Positions 35,567 to 43,637 are shown, counted from the first letter of the stretch. The stretch is DNA of 64,000 nt from Alphaproteobacteria bacterium (GCA_006226495.1 SBGU01000056.1:124001-188000); one strand, 5' to 3'. The notes: generated by a model from the sequence alone, not told the origin. Program-made: numbers and translations.

Positions 35567-35872
35567 TCAGTCTTCGACGCCGAACTGGCGGTCAAGCCGG
35601 CGCATGCGCCGGGCATAGATGAAGATGAGCGCCACAAACACATAGATGGAGCCCTGCTGTGCGAACCAGAAGCCCAGCTTGAAGCCGAACAGGCTGAAAC
35701 CGTTCAGCCAGTCTTCGAGCAAGATGCCGAAACCAAAGGATACGATGAACCAGATGGCCAGCAGTTTGCCCAAAAGCGACAGGTTGGCGCGCCAGTAGGC
35801 GCGGCGCTGTTCGGCGGTGATGGATTGGCCGGTAGGGCCCTGGCCGTCTGGCCGGGCATTCAGGTCGGTCAT
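35567..35872 (-). CDS. DUF4212-family small subunit of the sodium:solute symporter
   Basis: This 101-aa protein has two membrane helices: LLGKLLAIWFIVSFGFGILL and LGFWFAQQGSIYVFVALIFIYARRM, with a short hydrophilic N-terminal tail. This is the size and layout of DUF4212 proteins that always precede VC_2705-type symporters. Ten bases separate its stop codon from the symporter start. It is probably an obligate partner of the carrier (inference). Confidence 0.9.
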   Translation of the reverse strand: MTDLNARPDGQGPTGQSITAEQRRAYWRANLSLLGKLLAIWFIVSFGFGILLEDWLNGFSLFGFKLGFWFAQQGSIYVFVALIFIYARRMRRLDRQFGVED

Positions 35873-36001
35873 GATTGATGCTCCCCCACATCTGAACCGT
35901 CAGATTTTCTTCCCGTTCGCCAGCAAACAGGATTATCGGGCAAAGCTCAAGCCCCGAGGGAATTTACCCCGGGTCAGACATTAACGATTTTGGGCAATGA
36001 A

Positions 36002-36077
36002 TGGTGGTCGGTATTGGGCTCGAACCAACGACCTCCCCGATGTCAACGGGACGCTCTACCAACTGAGCTAACCGACC
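36002..36077 (-). tRNA. tRNA-Val(GAC) with encoded CCA
   Basis: On the minus strand the sequence starts GGTCGGTTAGCTCAGTTGG and folds as a 76-nt cloverleaf. The acceptor GGTCGGT pairs with ACCGACC, the anticodon loop TTGACAT reads GAC (Val), and the T-arm has GGTTCGAGCC. The 3' CCA is encoded at 36004-36002. No integrase or 3'-end duplication is present, so it is not an attachment site here. Confidence 0.95.
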
Positions 36078-36252
36078 GTACCATTTCATGGATGCGGGCC
36101 CGCCTTGGCGGGACGGGCGTTGTTTACACTGACCACGCGGGCCGCGCAAGATTAAATTTGCGTCTTCGGCACGGGCGGCGGACAGGCCACAGGTCGGCCG
36201 CAAACGCATGACCAAGCCCGGTTTTCGCAACAAGGACGGTGACTTGCCCCCG

Positions 36253-36270
36253 GAAAGCCGCTAGGCTTTC
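36253..36270 (+). promoter_or_regulatory. Hairpin abutting the N-formylglutamate amidohydrolase start
   Basis: GAAAGCC (36253-36259) pairs perfectly with GGCTTTC (36264-36270) over a GCTA loop, ending 3 nt before the ATG at 36274. No other ribosome site is visible; the only purine-rich stretch (TAGG) is inside the hairpin. Translation control is possible but unproven. Confidence 0.4.
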
Positions 36271-36273
36271 AGC

Positions 36274-37200
36274 ATGAACCACAAGCCGCACAGCGCAGAC
36301 GAGGCCCCGCCGCCATTCCTGCACCACCCGCCCGCAGGTGCGCCGACCCCGTTCATCTTTGCCGTGCCGCACAGTGGCCGCTATTACCCGCCCTCGTTCC
36401 TCAGAAGCGCGAAGCTGGAGCTGAATACCCTTCGGCTGAGCGAAGATGCCTTTGTCGACAAGCTGTTCGAGCCGGTGCCCGCACTGGGCGCAACCCTTTT
36501 GGTGGCCACCCACGCGCGCTCGTACCTGGACCTGAACAGGGGCGCGACCGAACTGGATGCCGGCATGTTCAACCCGCCGCTTGATGCGCGGGAGCTGTAT
36601 GTCAGCCACCGGGTGAAGGCGGGCCTGGGCATGATCCCGAAACAGGTGGCAGAGGGCCTGAATATATATGACGGCCTGTTGCCGGCCCGCGAGGCCCTGG
36701 CCCGGGTCGAGGGTGTGCACCGCCCCTATCACGACAAGCTGCGGACGCTGCTGGACGCGCGCCGGCGCAGTTTCGGACGCGCCGTGCTGGTGGACTGCCA
36801 TTCCATGCCGTCCGACAGCGGCTTGCCGCAAAAGCGCCGGGGCCGCGCAGCATTGCCCGGCCCCGATATCGTGCTGGGCGACTGCTGGGGCACCGCCTGC
36901 GGGCGCGAACTTTCCGACATTGCCGAAGACATGCTGGTGCGTGCGGGTTTCAGCGTGCGGCGCAACGTGCCTTATGCGGGTGGTTATATCACCCAGCATT
37001 ATGGCAGCCCGGGTGCGGGCATCCATGCCCTGCAGATCGAGATCAACCGTGCCCTATATATGGACGAGGAAAAACTGCTGCCGCTGGACGGATTCGCAGA
37101 CGTCAGCGCGCGCCTGATGCAGTTTGCGACCAATTTTGTCCAGCATGCGCTCAGGTATTTCCCGACTGTGGGGGACGAACTGCCCCGGGCCGCAGAATAG
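36274..37200 (+). CDS. N-formylglutamate amidohydrolase family protein
   Basis: The 308-aa protein has the FGase domain: PFIFAVPHSGRYYPPSFL near residue 27, LLVATHARSYLDLNRGATELDAGMF, LVDCHSMPSDS, GYITQHYGSPGAGIHALQIEINRALYMDEE. The conserved H, D and E residues in these blocks form a zinc-dependent active site in the family. HutG-type members cleave N-formylglutamate to glutamate and formate in histidine degradation, but no other hut gene is nearby, so the substrate may be another N-acyl amino acid. A 7-bp hairpin lies right before the ATG. Confidence 0.88.
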   Translation: MNHKPHSADEAPPPFLHHPPAGAPTPFIFAVPHSGRYYPPSFLRSAKLELNTLRLSEDAFVDKLFEPVPALGATLLVATHARSYLDLNRGATELDAGMFNPPLDARELYVSHRVKAGLGMIPKQVAEGLNIYDGLLPAREALARVEGVHRPYHDKLRTLLDARRRSFGRAVLVDCHSMPSDSGLPQKRRGRAALPGPDIVLGDCWGTACGRELSDIAEDMLVRAGFSVRRNVPYAGGYITQHYGSPGAGIHALQIEINRALYMDEEKLLPLDGFADVSARLMQFATNFVQHALRYFPTVGDELPRAAE

Positions 37201-37237
37201 CGTTTCCACACGCACACCCGTCAACCGCCAGAATTTG

Positions 37238-37262
37238 AAAGCCCCGGATTTCCGGGCTTTTT
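37238..37262 (+). terminator. Intrinsic terminator after the amidohydrolase
   Basis: AAAGCCC (37238-37244) pairs with GGGCTTT (37254-37260), with extra inner G:C pairs, followed by T residues. It lies 38 bp after the stop codon. Confidence 0.85.
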
Positions 37263-37461
37263 GCCCTTGAAGAATGCCGTTTCAACAAATGTTGCAAACC
37301 GTATCGGCGGCTAATTCAATTGTGCTTATTTTGCCACAATAGTGAAACAAACTTGCAAAATTCACCATCCGCACCGCTTTTCGGCCTTCCCCTTCAAGAA
37401 GCTTCTGCCGCTATAGTGACCTTGCGTGGCCCCTATATCACTGGGGGGGTGGCTGCGCCTC

Positions 37462-37475
37462 ATTGATAAATCAAT
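37462..37475 (+). promoter_or_regulatory. Palindrome next to the TonB receptor ribosome site
   Basis: ATTGAT-AA-ATCAAT is a perfect 6-2-6 palindrome, five bases before the GGAGGG ribosome site of the receptor gene at 37491. Its position would allow an operator or an RNA hairpin affecting initiation. Confidence 0.3.
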
Positions 37476-37490
37476 CAAACGGAGGGTTTT

Positions 37491-40109
37491 ATGGCTAACA
37501 TAAAACACTCTCTCTGGGGCGCCTCATGCATTGCCATCGCAGCTACCACCACGACCGGTGTAGCTGCCCAGGAGAGTCAAGATACATCTGCAGCCGCTTC
37601 CATTGAGGAAGTTGTCGTAACCGGTTCGCGCCGTGCAGCGCGTTCAGCAGCAGACACGCCGGCACCTGTCGACGTGATTTCGGGGGACGATTTCGCCAAC
37701 CAGGGTACGGGTGACATGTCGGACATGCTCCGCACTGTCGTACCGTCCTATAACGTCAACGCGATGCCCATCAACGACGCGTCGACCCTTATCCGCCCGG
37801 CCAACCTGCGTGGCCTGGCGCCTGACCAGACCCTCGTTCTGCTGAACGGCAAGCGGCGCCACCGCGCTGCGGTCATCACCTTCCTGGGTGGCGGCCTGTC
37901 GGACGGCGCACAGGGCCCGGACATCGGCGTTATCCCGTCGATCGCGCTGAAGCGCGTTGAAGTGCTGCGCGATGGTGCATCCGCACAATATGGTTCCGAC
38001 GCCATTGCCGGCGTGATGAACTTCGTGCTGCGCGACGACAGCGAAGGCGGCAGCTTCCAGGCCAAATGGGGTAAAACCTACGACGGCGGCGGCACGCAGA
38101 AACAGCTTGCGGCCAACGTGGGCCTGCCTGTCACCGACGACGGTTTCATGAACATCAGCGCCGAATGGCGTGAAGCCAGCCCGACCAGCCGTTCTGTCCA
38201 GCGCGACGACGCTGCGGGCCTGATTGCCGGCGGCAACACCGACGTCAAGGACCCGGCCCAGGTCTGGGGTACGCCGGAAGTGCGGAACGACTGGAAAGCC
38301 TTCTTCAACTTCGGCATCCAGGCGACCGAAAAAGCCGAACTTTATGCCTTCGGCAACTATGCCGAGCGTGAAGTGGAAGGTGGCTTCTTCTACCGCAACC
38401 CCGATACCCGCGCCGGTGTGAACACCGCCGATGGCGGCGTGACCCGCCTTGTCGGCGACATGGACCCCTATGACGGCGTTACCTGCCCGGGCGGCATCAA
38501 CTTCGCCACCGGCGAGATCGACAACCCGCTGGTCATCGGCTCCGACACCGAAGCCGACATGATGGCGCAAATCGCTGCCGACCCGAACTGCTGGGTCTTC
38601 AACGAAATGTTCCCCGGTGGCTTCACGCCGCAATTTGGCGGCAACCTCAATGACGCGGCGATCGCGGTTGGTGTCCGCGGCGAGCTGGACAGCGGCCTGA
38701 TGTATGATGTCAGCGCCCATGTCGGCCGCAACCAGGCTGATTTCTTCATCCTGAACACGGTGAACCCGAGCCTGGGTTCTGCCACGCCGAACGATTTCGA
38801 CCTGGGTTCCTACATCCAGCTTGAAAAGAACTTCAACGCCGAAGTGTCCTACCCTGTTGAAATCGGCCTCTATTCGCCGCTCAACATCGCGGGTGGTTTC
38901 GAATGGCGTGAAGAACAGTTCGAAGCCCGCACCGGCCAGCCGGAATCCTTCGAAGCCGGCGTTCTTGCCGCACCGATCGATATCGACGGCCTCGGACCGA
39001 TGGACCCGATCTCGCAGGGCTTCGGCATCGGCGCCAACGGTTTCAACGGCTTCAGCCCGCAGGTTGCCGGTTCGTGGGACCGCACCAACATTGCCTTCTA
39101 TGTCGACATGGAAGCCGACGTGACCGAAAAACTGGTCCTGGGTGCAGCCCTGCGCTGGGAAGACTTCTCTGACTTTGGCTCGACCACCAATTTCAAGGTG
39201 TCCGGCCTCTATAAATTCAGCGATGCCTTCCGCCTGCGTTCGAGCTATTCGACCGGCTTCCGGGCACCGACCCCGGGCCAACAGCAGGTTGTGAACATCT
39301 CGACCGTGTTCGAGAATGTGGACGGCGTGCTTCAGCTTGCCCAGCGCGGCACGATCCCACCGACCAACCCGATCGCCCAGGCCAAAGGTGCGGAAGCACT
39401 GGGCCCAGAAAAATCGGACAACTTCTCGGTTGGTTTTGTGGCCGATGTTGGTGCAGTCAACGTCACCGTCGACTATTTCAACATCAAGCTGAAAGACCGG
39501 ATCACCCAGTCCGCTTCGCAAACCCTGACCGCACAGGAACGGTCTGACCTTCTGGCTTCCGGCATCACCTTTGCCGCAGACCTGCAGGCCTTCCGCTTCT
39601 ATGTGAACGACTTCGACACCAAAACCGAAGGTATCGACGTTGTGGCCACCATCCCGCTCGACCTGTTCGAGGATGGCACCACCCAGGTTGCGTTCGCCGG
39701 TAACTATACCAAAACCAAGGTAACGGATTTCGATCCGAACACCCTGGATAGCTGCCGTGTGCAACTGCTTGAAGAAAACCTGCCCAACTACCGCTTCAAC
39801 ACCACCTTCTCGCATGCGACCGACAAATGGCGCATGCTGGCCCGCGGTAACTATTATGGCAGCTATTTCGAAGCACACCTTGATGCCTGTGACCTGCCGA
39901 TCAACGCAGGTTCGGAAATCACCTTCGATGCGGAAATCGGTTACAACGTCATGGAGAACCTCGAAGTCTCCATCGGGGCCGAAAACCTGTTCAACAACTA
40001 CCCGGACGTGAACCCGTGGGGCGGTGTTGCAGGTGCCAAGTATCCGGTGACCTCGCCGATGGGCTTCAACGGCGGCTTCTATTACGTCCGCGCGCGCTAC
40101 AGCTTCTAA
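37491..40109 (+). CDS. TonB-dependent receptor (large, SusC-independent type)
   Basis: The 872-aa receptor starts at 37491 with ribosome site GGAGGG. MANIKHSLWGASCIAIAATTTTGVAA is the signal peptide, IEEVVVTGSRRAARS the TonB box, and MLRTVVPSYNVNAMPINDASTLIRPANLRGLAPDQTLVLLNGKRRH with RVEVLRDGASAQYGSDAIAGVMNFVLRDD the plug. The barrel ends in FYYVRARYSF. The NxR-rich TLVLLNGKRRHR and FLGGGLSDGAQGPDIGVIP segments are typical of alphaproteobacterial receptors of unknown or carbohydrate/aromatic ligands. It is monocistronic with a terminator. The ligand is unknown. Confidence 0.93.
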   Translation: MANIKHSLWGASCIAIAATTTTGVAAQESQDTSAAASIEEVVVTGSRRAARSAADTPAPVDVISGDDFANQGTGDMSDMLRTVVPSYNVNAMPINDASTLIRPANLRGLAPDQTLVLLNGKRRHRAAVITFLGGGLSDGAQGPDIGVIPSIALKRVEVLRDGASAQYGSDAIAGVMNFVLRDDSEGGSFQAKWGKTYDGGGTQKQLAANVGLPVTDDGFMNISAEWREASPTSRSVQRDDAAGLIAGGNTDVKDPAQVWGTPEVRNDWKAFFNFGIQATEKAELYAFGNYAEREVEGGFFYRNPDTRAGVNTADGGVTRLVGDMDPYDGVTCPGGINFATGEIDNPLVIGSDTEADMMAQIAADPNCWVFNEMFPGGFTPQFGGNLNDAAIAVGVRGELDSGLMYDVSAHVGRNQADFFILNTVNPSLGSATPNDFDLGSYIQLEKNFNAEVSYPVEIGLYSPLNIAGGFEWREEQFEARTGQPESFEAGVLAAPIDIDGLGPMDPISQGFGIGANGFNGFSPQVAGSWDRTNIAFYVDMEADVTEKLVLGAALRWEDFSDFGSTTNFKVSGLYKFSDAFRLRSSYSTGFRAPTPGQQQVVNISTVFENVDGVLQLAQRGTIPPTNPIAQAKGAEALGPEKSDNFSVGFVADVGAVNVTVDYFNIKLKDRITQSASQTLTAQERSDLLASGITFAADLQAFRFYVNDFDTKTEGIDVVATIPLDLFEDGTTQVAFAGNYTKTKVTDFDPNTLDSCRVQLLEENLPNYRFNTTFSHATDKWRMLARGNYYGSYFEAHLDACDLPINAGSEITFDAEIGYNVMENLEVSIGAENLFNNYPDVNPWGGVAGAKYPVTSPMGFNGGFYYVRARYSF

Positions 40110-40132
40110 GCCCGCGCAGGCACAATCATGGG

Positions 40133-40158
40133 AAGGGCGCTCCGCACGGGGCGCCCTT
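40133..40158 (+). terminator. Intrinsic terminator after the 872-aa receptor
   Basis: AAGGGCGC (40133-40140) pairs with GCGCCCTT (40151-40158) with a loop that can form extra CC/GG pairs, followed by TTG. It is 24 bp after the receptor stop codon. Confidence 0.78.
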
Positions 40159-40302
40159 TGTCATTCCGCCAGCCGCCGGCGTCCCGGTGCAAAAGTTGTT
40201 TCTTGCTCGAAACAAGCCGCAGGCTGCCAGCATTGTAACGGCAGCGCATTTCGGTACGGTCAACAAATGATCTGGCGGGCGGCCCGATACGATAGGCCCG
40301 GC

Positions 40303-40385
40303 ACAAAAAAAGAGGCCACGCAACAGCGTGGCCCAGGCTCAGGGAGGAAACGCCCACGGAGGGCATTAGCGGGGGCTACCCGCCA
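40303..40385 (-). ncRNA. Candidate small RNA with three hairpins
   Basis: On the minus strand a sigma-70-like promoter is followed by about 83 nt that fold into three successive stems: GCGGG/CCCGC (40383-40379 with 40373-40369), GCCC/GGGC (40364-40361 with 40355-40352) and the terminator stem GGCCACGC/GCGTGGCC (40333-40326 with 40321-40314), ending in T7. Between the second and third stems lies GTTTCCTCCCTGAGCC (40351-40336), single-stranded and complementary to a Shine-Dalgarno core, as in anti-SD small RNAs of alphaproteobacteria. No minus-strand gene lies upstream that this terminator could serve. There is no ribosome site plus start codon for a credible peptide. The match to a known family was not tested. 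Confidence 0.6.
40314..40333 (-). terminator. Intrinsic terminator of the candidate small RNA
   Basis: The 8-bp stem GGCCACGC/GCGTGGCC around TGTT (minus strand) is followed by CTC and T7 (40311-40305). With T residues on the minus strand and nothing coding upstream, it must belong to an unannotated transcript. Confidence 0.8.
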
Positions 40386-40391
40386 ATTACT

Positions 40392-40420
40392 AAGATAAAA
40401 GCTTCGGACCCAAATTCCAA
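40392..40420 (-). promoter_or_regulatory. Promoter of the candidate small RNA
   Basis: On the minus strand, TTGGAA (40420-40415) and TATCTT (40397-40392) have exactly 17 bp between them. A start about seven bases later (near 40385) yields a transcript that begins just before the first hairpin. Confidence 0.5.
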
Positions 40421-40450
40421 GTGCAGCATAGGTCACGAAACGTTGAAAAA

Positions 40451-40470
40451 GACTTAAAAGCACTTAAGTC
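40451..40470. repeat. Palindrome upstream of the small-RNA promoter
   Basis: GACTTAA (40451-40457) is mirrored by TTAAGTC (40464-40470) with a 6-nt loop, a perfect 7-6-7 palindrome. It lies 31 bp upstream of the small-RNA -35 box and could control that RNA or the LpxH-like gene on the other side. Confidence 0.4.
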
Positions 40471-40635
40471 ACTCGTACATATACAAATTTTCTGCAACAC
40501 TTTAGGACGATATTCGCGCATAAGTGTAATTTTTCTGCCCCGCAAGCGCGAATCATACTGTTGCCCAAAAGCGACTCATCAAACTTTTTTTGCTGTCAAA
40601 AAAAAGTCACGCGGGCGCAATGCCTTTGTCACGTC

Positions 40636-40655
40636 GGCGGGCGAAAATGCCCGCC
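40636..40655 (+). promoter_or_regulatory. GC-rich hairpin ending exactly at the LpxH-like start codon
   Basis: GGCGGGC (40636-40642) pairs with GCCCGCC (40649-40655) across GAAAAT; the next base begins the ATG at 40656. No Shine-Dalgarno lies closer, so the hairpin may shape start-site choice, and an alternative ATG at 40647 is inside the loop/stem. Confidence 0.4.
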
Positions 40656-41660
40656 ATGAAAACAGATTTTGCACAATCCGCGATTTCCTCCCTCCCCGGC
40701 TTTGACGGTGACGCTGTTGCGCACCTGTCCGGCCGGGGCCCGTTGTTCAAAGAGGCCGGCCCGGAGCCGTTTCGAGCGCCGGACATGGGCCGACCCGACA
40801 ACCCGGGTGCCCATGAATTTTCGGTCAAACATAAAAAAGCGCGTCATTATCGCGCTGTTTTTATATCCGACACACACCTGGGCACGCGCGCGGCACGGGT
40901 CGACCTGCTGCTGGATTTCCTGAAGTCCGTCAGTTGCGACCAGTTGTTCCTAGTGGGCGACATTATCGACGGCTGGGCGATCAAGCGGTCCTGGTACTGG
41001 GACACGGATCATAACGACGTCATCCGGCGTGTGCTGAAGATGGCCAAGCACGGCACCAGGGTCATCTATATCCCCGGCAACCATGACGAAGGACTGCGCG
41101 GCTTCGAAGGCCACAATATGGCCGGGGTCGAACTGGTGCCGGACATGGTCTATACGGCCGCAAACGGCAAACGATACTGGATACTGCACGGCGACCAGTT
41201 TGATGGGGTCGTGAAATATGCCAAGTGGCTCGCCCATGTCGGCGACCGCGCCTATATGCTCCTGATCAAGCTGAACACCATGGTGAACTGGGTGCGGCGC
41301 AAGCTGGGCTACAGCTACTGGTCCCTGTCGGCTTATCTGAAGCACAAGGTAAAGAACGCGGTTGAATATATCGGTCGCTTCGAGGAAGCCGTGGCCGCCG
41401 AAGCCGCCCGCCGCGGCATCGACGGTGTGATCTGCGGCCACATCCACCATGCGGAGCGCCGCTTCTTCGGCGGCATCGAATATATGAACGACGGTGACTG
41501 GGTCGAAAGCTGCACAGCCCTTGTGGAGCATGACGACGGCCGGTTCGAGATCATCTACTGGGCCGACGAGGTTGCCGCCCGCACCGCCAGCAAGGGCAAA
41601 CCGGGCAAACGCGGGCGCAAGGCCGCGGGCGACACACCCGTGCCCGTGGCGGCGGAATAG
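40656..41660 (+). CDS. LpxH-like UDP-2,3-diacylglucosamine diphosphatase family phosphoesterase
   Basis: The 334-aa protein is a calcineurin-fold metallophosphoesterase: the DxH motif in FISDTHLG, GDIIDGWAIKRSWYWD, GNHDEGL and the His-rich HGDQFDG and GHIHHAERR all fit the two-metal site. It resembles the COG2908 family (LpxH/LpxI-like, lipid A pathway or glycolipid phosphatase). The first 60 residues are a non-conserved extension, so the true start is uncertain: 40656 is chosen for its position after the hairpin, with 40647 and 40782 as alternatives. The stop is 15 bp before the glycosyltransferase, and the pair likely makes or trims a cell-envelope glycolipid (inference). Confidence 0.8.
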   Translation: MKTDFAQSAISSLPGFDGDAVAHLSGRGPLFKEAGPEPFRAPDMGRPDNPGAHEFSVKHKKARHYRAVFISDTHLGTRAARVDLLLDFLKSVSCDQLFLVGDIIDGWAIKRSWYWDTDHNDVIRRVLKMAKHGTRVIYIPGNHDEGLRGFEGHNMAGVELVPDMVYTAANGKRYWILHGDQFDGVVKYAKWLAHVGDRAYMLLIKLNTMVNWVRRKLGYSYWSLSAYLKHKVKNAVEYIGRFEEAVAAEAARRGIDGVICGHIHHAERRFFGGIEYMNDGDWVESCTALVEHDDGRFEIIYWADEVAARTASKGKPGKRGRKAAGDTPVPVAAE

Positions 41661-41662
41661 GA

Positions 41663-41674
41663 CCGGGCGCCCGG
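41663..41674 (+). promoter_or_regulatory. GC palindrome ending exactly at the glycosyltransferase start
   Basis: CCGGGC (41663-41668) and GCCCGG (41669-41674) form a perfect 12-bp palindrome, with the ATG starting at 41675. It repeats the pattern of a GC-rich symmetry directly in front of a start codon seen for the upstream gene. Confidence 0.3.
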
Positions 41675-42760
41675 ATGCTGCAGGAAAAACGGCTTCGCAT
41701 CTGCATCATCACCGATGCCTGGCATCCCCAGGTAAACGGTGTGGTGCGCACGCTCGACACGCTCAGGCGTGAACTCAGGCAACAGGGCCATCGGGTCTAT
41801 ATGCTGACGCCGAAGCTGTTCAGCACCCTGCCCTGCCCGACCTATCCCGAAATCCGCCTCAGCATGAATGCGCGCCGCCGTACCGCCGCCATCCTGGACC
41901 GCTGGCAGGTGGATGCCATCCATATCGCAACCGAAGGGCCGCTGGGCTGGGCCGGCAGGCGCTGGTGCCTGAAACATGGCCGGCCGTTCACAACCGCCTA
42001 CCACACCGCCTTCCCGGAATATATCGAAGCGCGCTTTCCCCTGAAGGCCGACTGGCTGTACCCGCTGTTCCGCCGTTTCCATGCCCCCAGCAAGGGTGTG
42101 CTGGTGGCCACACAAACCGTGCGCGAACTGCTGGCCAGCAAGGGTTTCCGCAACATCGTGAACTGGACCCGCGGGGTCGATACCAAACAGTTCAGCCCCA
42201 TGGAAGGGGCCAGCCACGATTTCCCGCGCCCGATCCAGCTTTATGTTGGCCGGGTCGCTGTTGAAAAGAACATCGAGGCCTTCCTGAAAAGCAAGGTGCC
42301 GGGGACCAAGGTTGTGGTCGGCGACGGCCCCGCGCTCAAAAGACTGCAGGCGCAATATCCGGACGCCAAATTCCTCGGCCCCAGGTTCGGGACCGAACTG
42401 GCCCAAGCCTATGCCGCAGCCGATGTTTTTGTCTTTCCCAGCATGACCGATACCTTCGGCCTGGTGATGATCGAGGCCCTGGCCTGCGGCACGCCTGTTG
42501 CCGCCTACCCGGTGCAGGGACCGCTCGATGTGCTGGGCGCCGATGGCACCGGCCCGTTCGAGGATTGGTCCACACCCGTGGCGGCTCTCGATACCGACCT
42601 TGAAGCCGCGATTGGCCAGGCGCTCACCCTTGACCGCACGGCCTGCGCCGAATTTGCCCGGCGCTATAGCTGGCAGGCGGTTGCCGAACAGTTCCTTGCG
42701 GCCCTGGCCGCGGAACCGCAGGCAGGCCACCAGCCGGTCAGTGGCCAGGCGCCGGCCTGA
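41675..42760 (+). CDS. GT4-family glycosyltransferase
   Basis: The 361-aa enzyme has the GT-B fold of GT4 transferases. RICIITDAWHPQVNGVVRTLDTLRREL is the first Rossmann domain, HIATEGPLGWAGRRWC and TTAYHTAFPEY the acceptor side, and FPRPIQLYVGRVAVEKNIEAFLKS the second domain start. FPSMTDTFGLVMIEALACGTPVAAYPVQGPLDVL is the E-x7-E nucleotide-sugar site. It resembles transferases that add sugar to diacylglycerol or phosphatidyl-inositol. Being in an operon with an LpxH-like phosphatase implies a glycolipid or lipid A-related product. Its last 23 bp overlap the end of the convergent membrane-protein gene. Confidence 0.88.
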   Translation: MLQEKRLRICIITDAWHPQVNGVVRTLDTLRRELRQQGHRVYMLTPKLFSTLPCPTYPEIRLSMNARRRTAAILDRWQVDAIHIATEGPLGWAGRRWCLKHGRPFTTAYHTAFPEYIEARFPLKADWLYPLFRRFHAPSKGVLVATQTVRELLASKGFRNIVNWTRGVDTKQFSPMEGASHDFPRPIQLYVGRVAVEKNIEAFLKSKVPGTKVVVGDGPALKRLQAQYPDAKFLGPRFGTELAQAYAAADVFVFPSMTDTFGLVMIEALACGTPVAAYPVQGPLDVLGADGTGPFEDWSTPVAALDTDLEAAIGQALTLDRTACAEFARRYSWQAVAEQFLAALAAEPQAGHQPVSGQAPA

Positions 42761-43586
42761 CCTCCATCACACGCGGGCCGGGCGCCGATGTGCGAATGAC
42801 GGCAAAATCCTTGATATTCGGGCAACTGTGGAAGAAGGCAATCGCGCTCACGCAGCCCCACAGCGCCACCATCAGGTAGGAAAAAGCGACCTCGACAAGG
42901 TGCGCCAGGATATAGGCCAATGCCGACACGGTCCCGCCGCCTGCCTGCCCTGCTGCCGCCAGAGCCATGGCAAGGCCGTCGACCAACAGCATGCCACCCG
43001 CACTCAGGCCCAGCATCAGGGCCAGGAGGCGCACAAACGGCAGGGTCGCACCGCGGGTCATTTGCCAGGAATCGAAAAGCCCGGCGTGGGGATGGCCAAC
43101 AGCCGACGCCGGCATGATCAGCCACACGCGCGCGATCAGCGGGCTCGCCACCAGGACCGCCAGCACCGCATAATAGAACAGCGACAAGCCATCCGCGCCG
43201 GACATGGCGAGACCGGCCAGCGTCTCGACCAGTTTGCCCGCCAGATAGGCGATAATGGCGACAAGGCACAGGCGCCATTGGAACGACAGCAGCCGCCTGA
43301 GCGCGTGGCCGACGTCGATCACCCTGCCGTCCACACCCACAAAGCTGTCCTCCGACGGTGCCATGCCCTTGGGCCCGCGCAGGAACCGGCGCACCCAGAA
43401 AAACGCCACATAGGAACTGATATAAAGCAGGATCAGGGTTGCCGCCAGCGGACGCGCACCTTCAGCGTCGGCCAGCAGAACAACCAGAAGCATTACAGCC
43501 GATGGCCAGATGCATGCCCTAAGGACCAGATTTTTTCGATGCCACAGAAAATTTGTGGCTGTCGCGACTATGCGTCCCGCGCTCAT
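42738..43586 (-). CDS. Unknown multi-pass membrane protein
   Basis: I do not recognise this family. The 282-aa product has about six hydrophobic segments (LVLRACIWPSAVMLLVVLLA, ATLILLYISSYVAFFWVRRFL, LCLVAIIAYLAGKLVETLAGLA, LFYYAVLAVLVASPLIARVWLIM, LALMLGLSAGGMLLVDGLAMALAAA, LIYILAH.. to FSYLMVALWGCVSAIAFF), and basic loops. The start is either the ATG at 43586 or a GTG at 43592 with ribosome site GAGGGGG. Its tail overlaps the glycosyltransferase end. A strong CtrA-type box lies about 50 bp upstream, in its own orientation, so its transcription is probably cell-cycle linked (inference). Confidence 0.65.
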   Translation of the reverse strand: MSAGRIVATATNFLWHRKNLVLRACIWPSAVMLLVVLLADAEGARPLAATLILLYISSYVAFFWVRRFLRGPKGMAPSEDSFVGVDGRVIDVGHALRRLLSFQWRLCLVAIIAYLAGKLVETLAGLAMSGADGLSLFYYAVLAVLVASPLIARVWLIMPASAVGHPHAGLFDSWQMTRGATLPFVRLLALMLGLSAGGMLLVDGLAMALAAAGQAGGGTVSALAYILAHLVEVAFSYLMVALWGCVSAIAFFHSCPNIKDFAVIRTSAPGPRVMEVRPAPGH

Positions 43587-43637
43587 GTGCACGTTCGCCC
43601 CCTCTCGCAGAAATTATTAAAGACCCCGATACTCGAT

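Noticed and set aside
36002-36077. tRNA-Val as an integration site for a mobile element
   Set aside because: No repeat of the tRNA 3' end, no integrase and no change in gene content style were seen on either side.
40454-40467. Near-match to a CtrA site (TTAA-N6-TTAA)
   Set aside because: The spacer is 6 instead of 7 bp and no further consensus base fits. I treat it only as part of a palindrome.
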